The notes below the pieces were generated by a model, which was not told the DNA's origin, searched no databases, and saw only the letters and a list, made by a program, of their open reading frames with translations. From Gemmatimonadota bacterium (GTDB lineage Bacteria; Gemmatimonadota; Gemmatimonadetes; Gemmatimonadales; GWC2-71-9), in contig JADJPD010000006.1 of NCBI GenBank assembly GCA_016713435.1, positions 1-64,000 of the forward strand: DNA of 64,000 bases. Reading direction: 5' to 3'. Shown here piece by piece: positions 54,296 through 63,191 of the stretch; within the stretch, counting starts at the first letter, position 1; each line of letters opens with the position of its first letter. Position numbers and translations under genes: made by a program.

Positions 54296-54834
54296 ACGAG
54301 CGGCTGCGCCCGTGCCGGGGTCGCGTAGAGGTGCCCGCCCGAGAAGTACGCCATGATCTTGTCTTCCTCGAGCAGGGTGACCTGCATCGGGCTCTTGGTG
54401 CGCGGCACGTCCGCGAACTGCGCGGCCGTGATGGCCTTCACCAGCACCTTGTCCGTCTTCACCAGCCCGAACATCGGCCACTGGATGAGGGCCACCGGCA
54501 CCAGCACGACGCCGCTGCCGTTGGCGAGCTCGACCTCGTAGTAGCGGATCTGCGGCTCCGCCTTGTCCACCCACAAGTCCTTGACCACGCCGGCCACGGC
54601 GCCGTCACAGGCCTCGACCTTGAGGCCGCGCGGGTCGGGATCCTGCGGGGCGATGAAGAACGTGGGCGCGAAGCGCATGGGGACGATCTTCGCCTCCCCG
54701 TGGGCCGTGATGTCCGGCACGTCCTGCCGCTCCGTGTAGGTGGCGGGACCGACGGCATCGACGAGCGGGTTCCCGGTCGGGACCAGGGGGGAGCCTTCGC
54801 CGCGATCGAGCGGCACGAGCTTGGGGGTGCTCAC
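54292..54834 (-). CDS. puhA: Reaction centre H subunit, cytoplasmic domain (separate ORF)
   Basis: A 180-aa protein equal to residues about 75-255 of ordinary PuhA: PTGNPLVDAVGPATY, the beta-barrel PRC-type domain (GVVKDLWVDKAEPQIRYYEVEL), and near the end SPMQVTLLEEDKIMAYFSGGHLYATP, all H-subunit signatures. It lacks the membrane helix, which is encoded by the gene before it. The start is GTG 54834, overlapping that gene's TGA (GTGA). It caps the QA/QB side of the L and M subunits and routes protons to QB. Confidence 0.9.
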   Translation of the reverse strand: MSTPKLVPLDRGEGSPLVPTGNPLVDAVGPATYTERQDVPDITAHGEAKIVPMRFAPTFFIAPQDPDPRGLKVEACDGAVAGVVKDLWVDKAEPQIRYYEVELANGSGVVLVPVALIQWPMFGLVKTDKVLVKAITAAQFADVPRTKSPMQVTLLEEDKIMAYFSGGHLYATPARAQPLV

Positions 54835-55028
54835 CGGTGAATCTCCTGGCCGTCATGGCCGATGAAGGTCTTCTTGGGCGGGAGCGCCGGCCACCCCTCG
54901 GTGGTCCCGCGCTCGCTCTCGAGCGGGTAGCCTTCGCGCTTGTCTTCCCGACGGAGCCACCAGACCAGCCCGAAGAAGAAGATCCAGAAGGCGTACAGGG
55001 TGATTGCCGCACCATCGAGGTGTTCCAT
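54831..55028 (-). CDS. puhA: Reaction centre H subunit, membrane-helix part (separate ORF)
   Basis: A 65-aa protein with one membrane helix (ITLYAFWIFFFGLVWWLRRE) followed by EGYPLESERG and KKTFIGHDG, matching residues about 1-65 of PuhA (YSFWIFLAGLIYYLQ and EGYPLE in Rhodobacter). A strong GGAGGAGG precedes the ATG. Adding one G at the junction would fuse it to the next ORF as a 245-aa PuhA, but I recall that a distinct H transmembrane polypeptide (RC-Ht) was reported for G. phototrophica, which favours a genuine split. Confidence 0.85.
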   Translation of the reverse strand: MEHLDGAAITLYAFWIFFFGLVWWLRREDKREGYPLESERGTTEGWPALPPKKTFIGHDGQEIHR

Positions 55029-55065
55029 GGGACAACCTCCTCCAGGGGAAACGGGACCGACTGCC

Positions 55066-56499
55066 TTAGGCCGGGAGATCCGCCAGGCCGAACCGCGCGT
55101 CCCCATCCCGCCCGCCGTGGTGCCGGCTGGGGGCCACCAGCGGCCCGAGCGCGATGAGCGTGGCGAACAGCGCCGCGATCTCCAGGTGATAGACCACACT
55201 GTACGGCACCGAGGGGTCGCTGAGCGCGGGCCCCAGGGCCCCGCTCCGCACCTGCCCGGCCACTGCATCCTTGATGACCCCGGACAGCGCCAGGGCCAAG
55301 CCTTCCGACGTGGCGAACACCGCGCCCCACGCGCCCAGCGCGATGCCGTGCTGCTCCTCCCGCAGCGCCATGGCCGCCGACAGCGTCCCGACGCCGAACA
55401 TCCCCTCGCCCATGCCGATGAAGAACACGCCGGCCCGGAAGAGCCCGGCCGAGTAGAGCGGCGAGGCGAAGACCACGGCCGCGAAGCCGACCACCCCGAT
55501 CAGCGCCCCGTAGGCCGCCAGCCGGATGGCGTTGGTGCCCCGCTCGAGGCGCATGGCCGCCACGACGAACGCGACGATCGCGCCGAGGGCCATCAGGCCC
55601 GTCAGGCTCGTGGTCTGGCCCACCGAGAGGTGCAGGATCTCGCCCCCGTAGGGCTCGAGCAGCACGTCCTGCAGGTTGAAGGCGAAGAACCCGAAGCCCA
55701 CCGCCACCAGGAGCCGCACCGCCTTGCCGCCGGCGGTGAAGACCCGCCAGGCCTCCCGGAAGAGCGGCCGCCGCTCGTCCCGGGCGTAGGGAGTCACCCC
55801 GCGCACCCGCGCCTCCTGCTTCCAGAGGCAGAGGGTGTTGAGCACCATGGTCACCACCGCGCAGCCCTGGATCACCTTGATGAGCCGCAGCGGCGAGTAG
55901 TCGTGCAGCAGGTGCCCCAGCGCGAACGCGGAGAGCACCGTGCCCACCAGCAGCGTCACGTACATGAGCGCCACTACCCGCGGCCGCCGCCCCTCGGGGG
56001 CGAGGTCGCTGGCCAGCGCCAGGCCGGCCGTCTGCGTGGTGTGCGCGCCCGCGCCCACCAGGAAGAACGCCAGCACCGTGCCGGCGTAGCCGGTCCAGCG
56101 CATGGTCGTCGCCGCGTCGGGCGAGAGGGCGAGCAGCGCGAAGGGCATGATGGCCAGCCCGCCGAACTGCATCAGCGTCCCGAACCAGATGAACGGCACC
56201 CGCCGCCAGCCGAGCACGCAGCGGTAGGTGTCGGAGCGGAACCCGATGAGCGTCCGGAACGGCGCGATGAGCAGCGGGATGGCGACGCCGAGGGCCACGA
56301 AGGTGGCCGGCACCTGGAGCTCCAGGATCATCACCCGGTTGAGGGTCCCGACGAACAGCGTCTGGACCATCCCCACCGAGAGCTGGAACAGGCTCAGCCG
56401 CCAGAGCCGCGACAGGGGCAGCTCCGGGGTCGCCACGTCGGCGAACGGCATGTACCGCGTGCCGAGGCCCCGCCAGAAGTTCCGCGCCGTGGTTCCCAT
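55066..56499 (-). CDS. lhaA: LhaA/PucC-family light-harvesting assembly protein
   Basis: A 477-aa major-facilitator-like membrane protein with about 12 helices. It starts with RYMPFADVATPELPLSRLWRLSLFQLSVGM and contains LGVAIPLLIAPFRTLIGFRSDTY, both typical of LhaA/PucC. In purple bacteria LhaA is needed for LH1 assembly, perhaps delivering bacteriochlorophyll. Position between acsF and puhA is the usual puh arrangement. Confidence 0.92.
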   Translation of the reverse strand: MGTTARNFWRGLGTRYMPFADVATPELPLSRLWRLSLFQLSVGMVQTLFVGTLNRVMILELQVPATFVALGVAIPLLIAPFRTLIGFRSDTYRCVLGWRRVPFIWFGTLMQFGGLAIMPFALLALSPDAATTMRWTGYAGTVLAFFLVGAGAHTTQTAGLALASDLAPEGRRPRVVALMYVTLLVGTVLSAFALGHLLHDYSPLRLIKVIQGCAVVTMVLNTLCLWKQEARVRGVTPYARDERRPLFREAWRVFTAGGKAVRLLVAVGFGFFAFNLQDVLLEPYGGEILHLSVGQTTSLTGLMALGAIVAFVVAAMRLERGTNAIRLAAYGALIGVVGFAAVVFASPLYSAGLFRAGVFFIGMGEGMFGVGTLSAAMALREEQHGIALGAWGAVFATSEGLALALSGVIKDAVAGQVRSGALGPALSDPSVPYSVVYHLEIAALFATLIALGPLVAPSRHHGGRDGDARFGLADLPA

Positions 56500-56512
56500 C
56501 GGGGTCCTCCCG

Positions 56513-57565
56513 CTACCAGACCGGCTCGAGCCGGCAGTCCGCCGGGAGCGGCTTGCTCTTCACCGGCAGGAAGTAGAGCCGCAGGAAGCAGAGCGCGTTG
56601 GCGGCCTGCAGCCTGAGCGCGGTGAGCCTCGAGCGGCCCGCGTTCTCGTTGAGCGCCACCGTGTTCCGGTACATCTGCTCGAGCAGCGCCCAGAACTTCG
56701 GGTTGGCGGTGTCGATGGTGTCCGGGAAGACCTGCTGGCTGATCTCGTTGGTCAGCGCGATGACCCGGCGGTCGAAGTCGTCCACCTGGAGGCCCAGGCG
56801 CTGGAAGAAGCCCTGGCGCAGGTGGTCGCGCACGTACATCGTGGCGAAGACCGCGAGCAGGAAGAACCGGATCCAGTACTTGTTCACGCCGCGGAGCAGG
56901 TGCGGGTTGGACCGCATCAGGATGGCGAAAGCCTCCCCGTGGCGGAACTCGTCCTGGCACCAGTTCTCGAACCACTTGAAGATCGGGTGGAAGCGGAACT
57001 CGGGGTGCGCTTCCAGCTGGCGGTAGATGGTGATGTACCGCGCGTAGCCGATCTTCTCCGACAGGTACGTGGCGTAGTAGATGTACTTGGGCTTGAAGTA
57101 GGTGTACTTCTTGGCCTTGGTCAGGAACGACAGGTCCACCCGGACGTTGAAGTCGGCCAGGGTGTGGTTGATGAAGCCGGCGTGGCGGCCCTCGTCGCGG
57201 CTCATGAGGCCGAAGAGCTCGCGCACGTCGGGGTTCTTCACCCGCCGCTTGATCTCCGCGTACAGGATGCAGCCCGAGAACTCGGCCGTCACGGAGCTGA
57301 TCAGGAAGTCCACGAACGCCTGCCGCAGCTCCGGGTCCCAGGTCGAGAAGTCCTGCTCGAACTCGGCGTTCCGCTTGAAGTGGTCCAGGTTCGGGTCGCT
57401 CCGGAACTCGGCGATGATGGCGTCCCACTGCGGACGCAGGGCCGAGATGTCGAGGCGGTCCAGCTCGTCGAAGTCGGTGGTGTAGAACCGCGGGTTGAGC
57501 GCGGCGTCCTGCTGCGCGAGGCGGGTGGCCTCGTTGATCGGCGGCTGGGTCTGGGTCGGGTACAT
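56513..57565 (-). CDS. acsF: Oxygen-dependent Mg-protoporphyrin IX monomethyl ester cyclase
   Basis: A 350-aa di-iron enzyme that closes ring E using O2. Iron ligands sit in FSGCILYAEIKRR, SRDEGRHAGF and ENWCQDEFRHGEAF (ExxH repeats). The length fits the bacterial AcsF. Together with bchE it gives both cyclase routes. It starts three bases after the stop of the small membrane orf, pointing to coupled translation. Confidence 0.96.
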   Translation of the reverse strand: MYPTQTQPPINEATRLAQQDAALNPRFYTTDFDELDRLDISALRPQWDAIIAEFRSDPNLDHFKRNAEFEQDFSTWDPELRQAFVDFLISSVTAEFSGCILYAEIKRRVKNPDVRELFGLMSRDEGRHAGFINHTLADFNVRVDLSFLTKAKKYTYFKPKYIYYATYLSEKIGYARYITIYRQLEAHPEFRFHPIFKWFENWCQDEFRHGEAFAILMRSNPHLLRGVNKYWIRFFLLAVFATMYVRDHLRQGFFQRLGLQVDDFDRRVIALTNEISQQVFPDTIDTANPKFWALLEQMYRNTVALNENAGRSRLTALRLQAANALCFLRLYFLPVKSKPLPADCRLEPVW

Positions 57566-57568
57566 GGC

Positions 57569-57898
57569 TCAGCCCTCGAAGCCGACTTCGTAGAGGTCCG
57601 TCACCTGGCTCGTGCCCAGGACCCGGACCAGCAGGCGGCGCGGCCAGCTGACGTGCGTGACCGTCGCCGTGGTGGACACCGTGCGGACCTCGCCCAGCGG
57701 GATGGCCCGCGGGGCGTCGTGGACGAGCACCTCGTCGCCTTCATGGACCAGGGCGCCTTCCAGCACCGCGTGCGCGTGGAAGTGGCCCTCGGTGGCCTCG
57801 AGGTCGAGCTCGCACGGCACCTTGACCCGCCGCTGCGCGACGAACCAGGCGACGAGCGCCACCGCACCCCCGGCCCCGGCGATGAGGAGAGCATCCAT
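57569..57898 (-). CDS. Small one-helix membrane protein coupled to acsF
   Basis: A 109-aa protein of unknown function: one N-terminal helix (LLIAGAGGAVALVAWFVAQRR) and a soluble C-terminal beta-rich domain (VLEGALVHEGDEVLVHDAP, then VSWPRRLLVRVLG). It lies between bchM and acsF and ends three bases before acsF. Candidates are an AcsF helper, analogous to BciE or Ycf54 (which it does not resemble), or a structural subunit of the reaction centre. ATG 57898 is chosen; a TTG at 57904, closer to GGGAGG, is possible. Confidence 0.7.
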   Translation of the reverse strand: MDALLIAGAGGAVALVAWFVAQRRVKVPCELDLEATEGHFHAHAVLEGALVHEGDEVLVHDAPRAIPLGEVRTVSTTATVTHVSWPRRLLVRVLGTSQVTDLYEVGFEG

Positions 57899-57950
57899 CG
57901 GCAAGCATCCTCCCTGCTTGAGTTCGGGGCGGGACCCTCCCGCCCCACGG

Positions 57951-58658
57951 TCAGCGGCGCAGTTCCGCCGCCTGCGAGGTATAGAAGCCGTGCGCCACCC
58001 GCGCGCTCCGCGCCAGCCGGAACGGCCGGAGCGTCACGTGCCGCGCCACCGCCGAGCGCAGCCACGCCTCGGCCACCGGCTCGATGCGCGGGGAGCGGTT
58101 GCCGCGGGGGAACAGGCTGCCCACGGCGTGCATCAGCGCCAGCGGCGCCGTGCGCGGGGCGAAGGTGAAGACCACGCTCCGCTCGGTGCGCGCCGCCAGC
58201 CGGGCCAGCGCCGTCACCATGTCCTCGCGGTGGTAATGGATCAGCGAGTCCATCGCGAAGACGTAGTCGAACTTCCCGAGCCGGTCGTCCAGCATGTCGC
58301 CCGGCTTGAAGGTGATGCGGCCCCGCACGTCCGCCGGCAGCCGCTCGTCGGCCAGCGCCAGCAGGGTGGGGGAGAGGTCCACCGCCACCACCTCGGCCCC
58401 CCGCCGCGCCAGCTCGATGGACGCCATGCCGGTGCCGGCGCCCGCATCGAGCACCCGCGCGCCGGCGAGGTCGGCCGGGAGGTAGCCCAGCATGAGCGCC
58501 CGCATGCGGTCCCGCCCCTCGCGCACCGAGGCCCGGATGCGGCCCACGGGGGCCGCGCTCGTGAGCCGGGCCCACGTCTGCGCGGCCGTCCGGTCGAAGT
58601 ATTCCTCGAGCCAGGCGCGGCGGGTGAGGTAACTCGGGGCGTCGGACACGTGCGTCAT
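57951..58658 (-). CDS. bchM: Mg-protoporphyrin IX O-methyltransferase
   Basis: A 235-aa SAM methyltransferase that esterifies the C13 propionate of Mg-protoporphyrin, giving the substrate of AcsF and BchE. The SAM motif I is LDAGAGTGMASIEL; the BchM-like FAMDSLIHYHREDM and FTFAPRTAPLALMHAVG segments follow. The start overlaps the bchL stop by one base (TGATG). Confidence 0.92.
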   Translation of the reverse strand: MTHVSDAPSYLTRRAWLEEYFDRTAAQTWARLTSAAPVGRIRASVREGRDRMRALMLGYLPADLAGARVLDAGAGTGMASIELARRGAEVVAVDLSPTLLALADERLPADVRGRITFKPGDMLDDRLGKFDYVFAMDSLIHYHREDMVTALARLAARTERSVVFTFAPRTAPLALMHAVGSLFPRGNRSPRIEPVAEAWLRSAVARHVTLRPFRLARSARVAHGFYTSQAAELRR

Positions 58659-59572
58659 CAGTCGAAGCCCAGCAGGTCGAAGATCTCGCGGTCCTTGAGC
58701 GCGGCCGGCGCCACGGGCTCCGTGCCCGCCAGCAGCGTCCGCGCCAGCTTGAGGTACTCCTGCTGCACCGCCTCGAGCTCGGGGCTCGGCTCCATCTCGA
58801 AGAGGGTGCACTTCTTGAGGCGGCTGCGGCGCACCACGTCGAGGTCGGGGAAGTGGGCCAGGATGTTCATGCCCACCTTGTCCGTGTAGCGGTGCACCTG
58901 GTCGGTGGCGGCACTCCGGTTCACCACCACGCCGCCGAGGCGCACGCCGTAGTTCTTGGCCTTGGCGCCGATGGCCTGGACGATCCGGTTCATCGCGAAG
59001 ATCGAGTCGAAGTCGTTCGCGGTGACGATGATGCCGCGGTCGGCGTGCTGGAGGGGGGCCGCGAAGCCGCCGCACACCACGTCGCCCAGCACGTCGAAGA
59101 CCACCACGTCCGAGTCCTCGAGCAGGTGGTGCTCCTTGAGGAGCTTCACCGTCTGCCCCACCACGTAGCCGCCGCAGCCGGTGCCGGCCGGCGGGCCGCC
59201 CGCCTCCACGCACATCACCCCGTGGTAGCCCTCGAAGACGAAGTCCTCGGTGCGGAGCTCCTCGGGATGGAAGTCCACGCTCTCGAGCACGTCGATCACC
59301 GTGGGCACCATGCGGCGCGTCAGGGTGAAGGTGGAGTCGTGCTTGGGGTCGCAGCCGATCTGGATCACCCGCTTGCCCAGGTGGGCGAAGGCGGCGGAGA
59401 GGTTGCTGCTGGTGGTGCTCTTGCCGATGCCGCCCTTGCCGTACACGGCGAGGATCAGGGCGGAGCCGACCTTCGAGTTGGTCTCGTCGTGCACCTGCAG
59501 GCTCCCCTCGCCATCGCCCGGCAGGCTGCCGACGACGGGAAGGGAACGGGGACGCGGGTCAACGGCGGTCAT
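58658..59572 (-). CDS. bchL: Protochlorophyllide reductase iron protein
   Basis: A 304-aa NifH-like Fe protein of dark-operative protochlorophyllide reductase (DPOR). Walker A is YGKGGIGKSTTSSN; cluster Cys lie in GTGCGGYV and DVVCGGFA. It feeds electrons to BchN-BchB. The first 36 residues are longer than in purple BchL. It overlaps bchH by ATGA. Confidence 0.95.
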   Translation of the reverse strand: MTAVDPRPRSLPVVGSLPGDGEGSLQVHDETNSKVGSALILAVYGKGGIGKSTTSSNLSAAFAHLGKRVIQIGCDPKHDSTFTLTRRMVPTVIDVLESVDFHPEELRTEDFVFEGYHGVMCVEAGGPPAGTGCGGYVVGQTVKLLKEHHLLEDSDVVVFDVLGDVVCGGFAAPLQHADRGIIVTANDFDSIFAMNRIVQAIGAKAKNYGVRLGGVVVNRSAATDQVHRYTDKVGMNILAHFPDLDVVRRSRLKKCTLFEMEPSPELEAVQQEYLKLARTLLAGTEPVAPAALKDREIFDLLGFD

Positions 59573-62500
59573 GCGGGGGCTCCTGCGACGACCCCCTCGA
59601 GGCGGTCGTCGAGCTCGGCGCTGGCCTGGCGCAGCGCGTCGAGGGTGGCGGGGTCCGGACGCCAGTAGCCCCGGTCATTCGCTTCGAGAAGCCGCTGCGC
59701 CATGCCGGCCGCCGCGGTGGGGTTGAGCGCGGCCAGGCGTTCCCGCATGGCCGCGTCCAAGACGAAGGTCTCCGTCACCTCGGTGTAGACCCACTGGGGC
59801 ACGCTGCTGCCCGTGGCCGACCAGCCGAGGGTGGTGGTGACGTGACCGGAGAGGTTCCGCACGCCCTCGTACCCATGGGCGAGCTGGGCCTCGAACCACT
59901 TGGGGTTGAGGAGCCGGGTGCGCGTCTCGAGCGCCACCTGCTCCTCCAGCGATCGCACCTTGCTCTCGAGCCCGGTGTGATCGCCGATGAGCGCCAGCGG
60001 CTGCTGCCCGCGCGCCTTCTGGATGAGCCGGTTCATCCCGCCCAGCGACTCGACGTACTGGTCGATGTCGGTGGTGCCGAGCTCCACCGAGTCCAGGTTC
60101 TGGAAGCTCACGGTGGCCGTGCCGAGCGCGCGCTGGAACAGCTCCGCCTCGGCGCGCGGCGGCCCCTTGGGCCCGTAGGCGAAGCTCTTGCGGCGCAGGA
60201 ACTGCTCCGCCAGCTCCTCCTCCGAGTTCCAGCGCCCGCTGTCGATGAGCAGGTTGACGTTGGAACCGTAGGCCCCGTCGGCGTTGCTGAAGACGCGGAG
60301 CGCGGCCGTCTCGAGGTCGCAGCCGGTCTCCCGCATGGTCTCGAGCGCGTGCTTGCGGACGAAGTTCCGCTCCACTGGCTCGTCCGCCTGCGCGGCGAGG
60401 AGGGCGGCCTCCGCGAGGAGGCTCGTCTGCAGCGGCAGCAGGTCGCGGAAGATGCCGGAGAGCGTGAGCACCACGTCGATGCGCGGCCGGCCCAGCTGCG
60501 CCAGCGGCACCAGGCGGGCGCCCACCAGGCGGCCCACGCCGTCGAACCGCGGCGCCGCGCCGAGGAGCGCCAGCGCAATGGCCAGCGGCGTCCCCTCGGT
60601 CTTCATGTTGTCCGTCCCCCAGAGCACCATGGCGATGGTCTCCGGCAGCGCGCCCTCGCGCTCGGTGGCCTGCGCCAGCAGCTGCGCCGCGCGACGCTGG
60701 CCCTCGAGCACCGCGAAGGCGCTCGGCACGCGGTAGGGATCGAAGCCGTAGAGGTTCCGCCCCGTGGGCAGCACCTGCGGCGTCCGGAGCAGGTCGCCGC
60801 CGGGGGCCGGGGGACGAAGCGCGCATCGAGCGCGCGGAGGATCCCGGGGATCTCGTGATCCTCGCTCAGCAGCTCCGCCGCCCGCTCCAGCGCCGGGCCC
60901 GTGGTGCCGGCCGCCTCGAGCGCCTGCAGCGTGCCCTGCAGCGCCTCGCCCGTCATCGGCTCGCCCACGGTGTGGAGGCCGAGGGGGATCAGCGCGTACT
61001 CGAGCTCCAGCAGGCTGGCGCGGACCCGCTCGACTTCCCGGTCGATCGCCTCGGGTGCCCAGGCCGGTTCCGCCCGGGCCAGCTCGAGCCCGGCGGCTTC
61101 CTGCTGCAGCAGCCCGGCCAGCGTGGCGCGCTCGCCCGCCTGCTCCGGCCCGGTGGCGCGGAAGCGGTCCAGCGTGGCCTTGAGTTCCGCCAGCTTCCGG
61201 TAGAGGCCCGCATTGGAGAGCGGGGGCGTGAGGTAGGAGACGAGCGTCGCCGCCCCGCGCCGCTTGGCGAGCGTGCCTTCCGACGAGTTGTTGGAGGCGT
61301 AGAGATAGACGTTCGGCAGGTCGCCGATCAGCCGCTCCGGCCAGCACCGCGCCGAGAGGCCCACCTGCTTGCCGGGCATGAACTCGAGCGCGCCGTGGGT
61401 CCCGAAGTGCAGCACCGCATCCGCGCCGTAGTCCTCGCGCAGCCAGCGGTAGAAGTTCATGAAGGCATGCGTCGGCGCGAAATTCCCCTCGAAGAGGAGC
61501 CGCATCGGGTCGCCCTCCCACCCGAAGGCGGGCTGCACGCCGACGAACACGTTCCCGAACTGCTTGCCGAGCACGAAGAGCGACCGCCCGTCCGTGAGCT
61601 GCTTCCCCGGCGCCGGGCCCCAGACCTTCTCGAGGTCCGCGAGGTGGCGTTCCTTGCGCACGTGCTCGTCGGCCGGGACCTGCGCGTGCACGTTGGCCGG
61701 CATGCCGTACTGCCCCGCGTTCCCCTCCACGATGGCCCGGCGGAGCGCGTCCGCGCTCTCCGGCAGGTCCACGCGATAGCCCTGCTCCTTGAGCTCGGCC
61801 AGCACCCGCTGCAGCGACGGGAACACGGCGAGGTACGCCGCGCTGCCGGTGTTGCCGGCGTTGGGCGGGAAGTTGAAGAGGATGATCGCCAGCTTCCGCT
61901 GCTCCCGCGGCCGCTGCCGGAGCGCGATCAGCCGCTCCACCCGGCGCGCCAGCAGGTCAATGCGGTCCGCCATCGGCTCGGCGCCCGCGGCCTTGGCCCC
62001 GCCGCTCCGCCGGCCGGCGAAGACCAGCGGATTGGTGGCGCCGTCGAGCTCGGGGATGGCCACCTGCAGCGTGGCCTGCAGCGGGTTCAGCCCGCGCGGG
62101 TCCTGCTCCCACTCGCCGATGTCCTGGAACTCGAGCGACGGGAGGGAGAGGTAGGGCACGTCGAGCGCCGCGAGCGCCGCCTGGGCTGCGCCGCTGTCGT
62201 TGTACGCCGGGCCGCCCACCAGCGAGAAGCCCGTGAGCGACACCCGCGCGTCGATGGTGGGGTGCCCCTTCTTGTCCTTGAAGAATGCGTCGATGGCCGG
62301 GCGGCTGTCGAGCCCCGCGGCGAACGCCGGCACCACCGTCAGGCCACGCGCCTCGAACGCCTCGATGACCGCGCGATAGTGGGTGGTGTTCCCCGCCAGG
62401 ATGTACGAGCGGCCCACCAGGAGGCCCACGCGCCCCTTCTTCCCCCGGGCCGGCAGCTTCCCGCGGTCGGGCGCAAAGCCGCGTCCCGGCAGCGACGGGT

Positions 62501-63191
62501 GATAGAGCCCGTTCTCCGGGTAGTGCTCCGGCTCCGGCGCCGTCACCACGTCGCGCAGGCCGGCACGGGGGCCGGCGGCGTAGCGGTGCACGTGGAACTT
62601 GACCAGGCTCGCGATGTTGGTGTCGGAGCCCGAGAGCCAGTACTGCAGCGACAGCATGTACGCCCGGACGTCCTGCGCCACCCCCGGGATGAACCGGAGC
62701 ACGCTCGGCAGGGTCCGCACCAGCTGCATCTGCCGCTCGCCGGAGGAGGCGCCGTCCTGCTTGCTGCCGCGCAGCTTCTTGAGGATCGACACCGGCGACC
62801 AGGGGCTCCGGGCCGTGTCGTCCGCCATCGAGAAGCGGCCCAGCTTCGTCAGCCGCACCAGCTCGGTGGTGCTGAGCGCGCCGAGGATGGAGTCGTAGCG
62901 GTCGCGGTGCTCCAGCAGGGTGGGCAGGATCTCCTTCGCCATCTCCTCCTGGAACAGCTGGAAGAGGAGGACGAAATGCGCCTCGCGCAGCGACGCCCGG
63001 CAGCGCTCCGCCGCGGCGGGGTCGCTGGCGAAGTCGGCGCCCACGTGCAGCTCCAGCTCCAGCCCCGGCACCTCGCGCGCCAGCTGCTCCCGGGCGCGCG
63101 CGAACGCCTCCGTGCGGTGCCCGTCCAGGGTCACCACCACGAAGCGCACGGGCACGGCTCGGTCAGCGGCTGAAGTGGGCTTTCGCCTCAT
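59569..63191 (-). CDS. bchH: Magnesium chelatase subunit H, apparent frameshift
   Basis: The porphyrin-binding large subunit of Mg-chelatase (corrected length 1207 aa). It starts VRFVVVTLDGHRTEAF and contains LFGVxxxL-type segments such as LFNFPPNAGNTGSAAYLAVF, FGTHGALEFMPGKQVGLS and YPTGRNLYGFDP. The frame shifts near 60802-60813: one missing base in a C run of the coding strand would restore FVPRPPGGDLL, so I annotate one gene. The ATG at 63191 overlaps bchB by 29 bases; a GTG at 63155 just after the bchB stop is the alternative. Confidence 0.93.
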
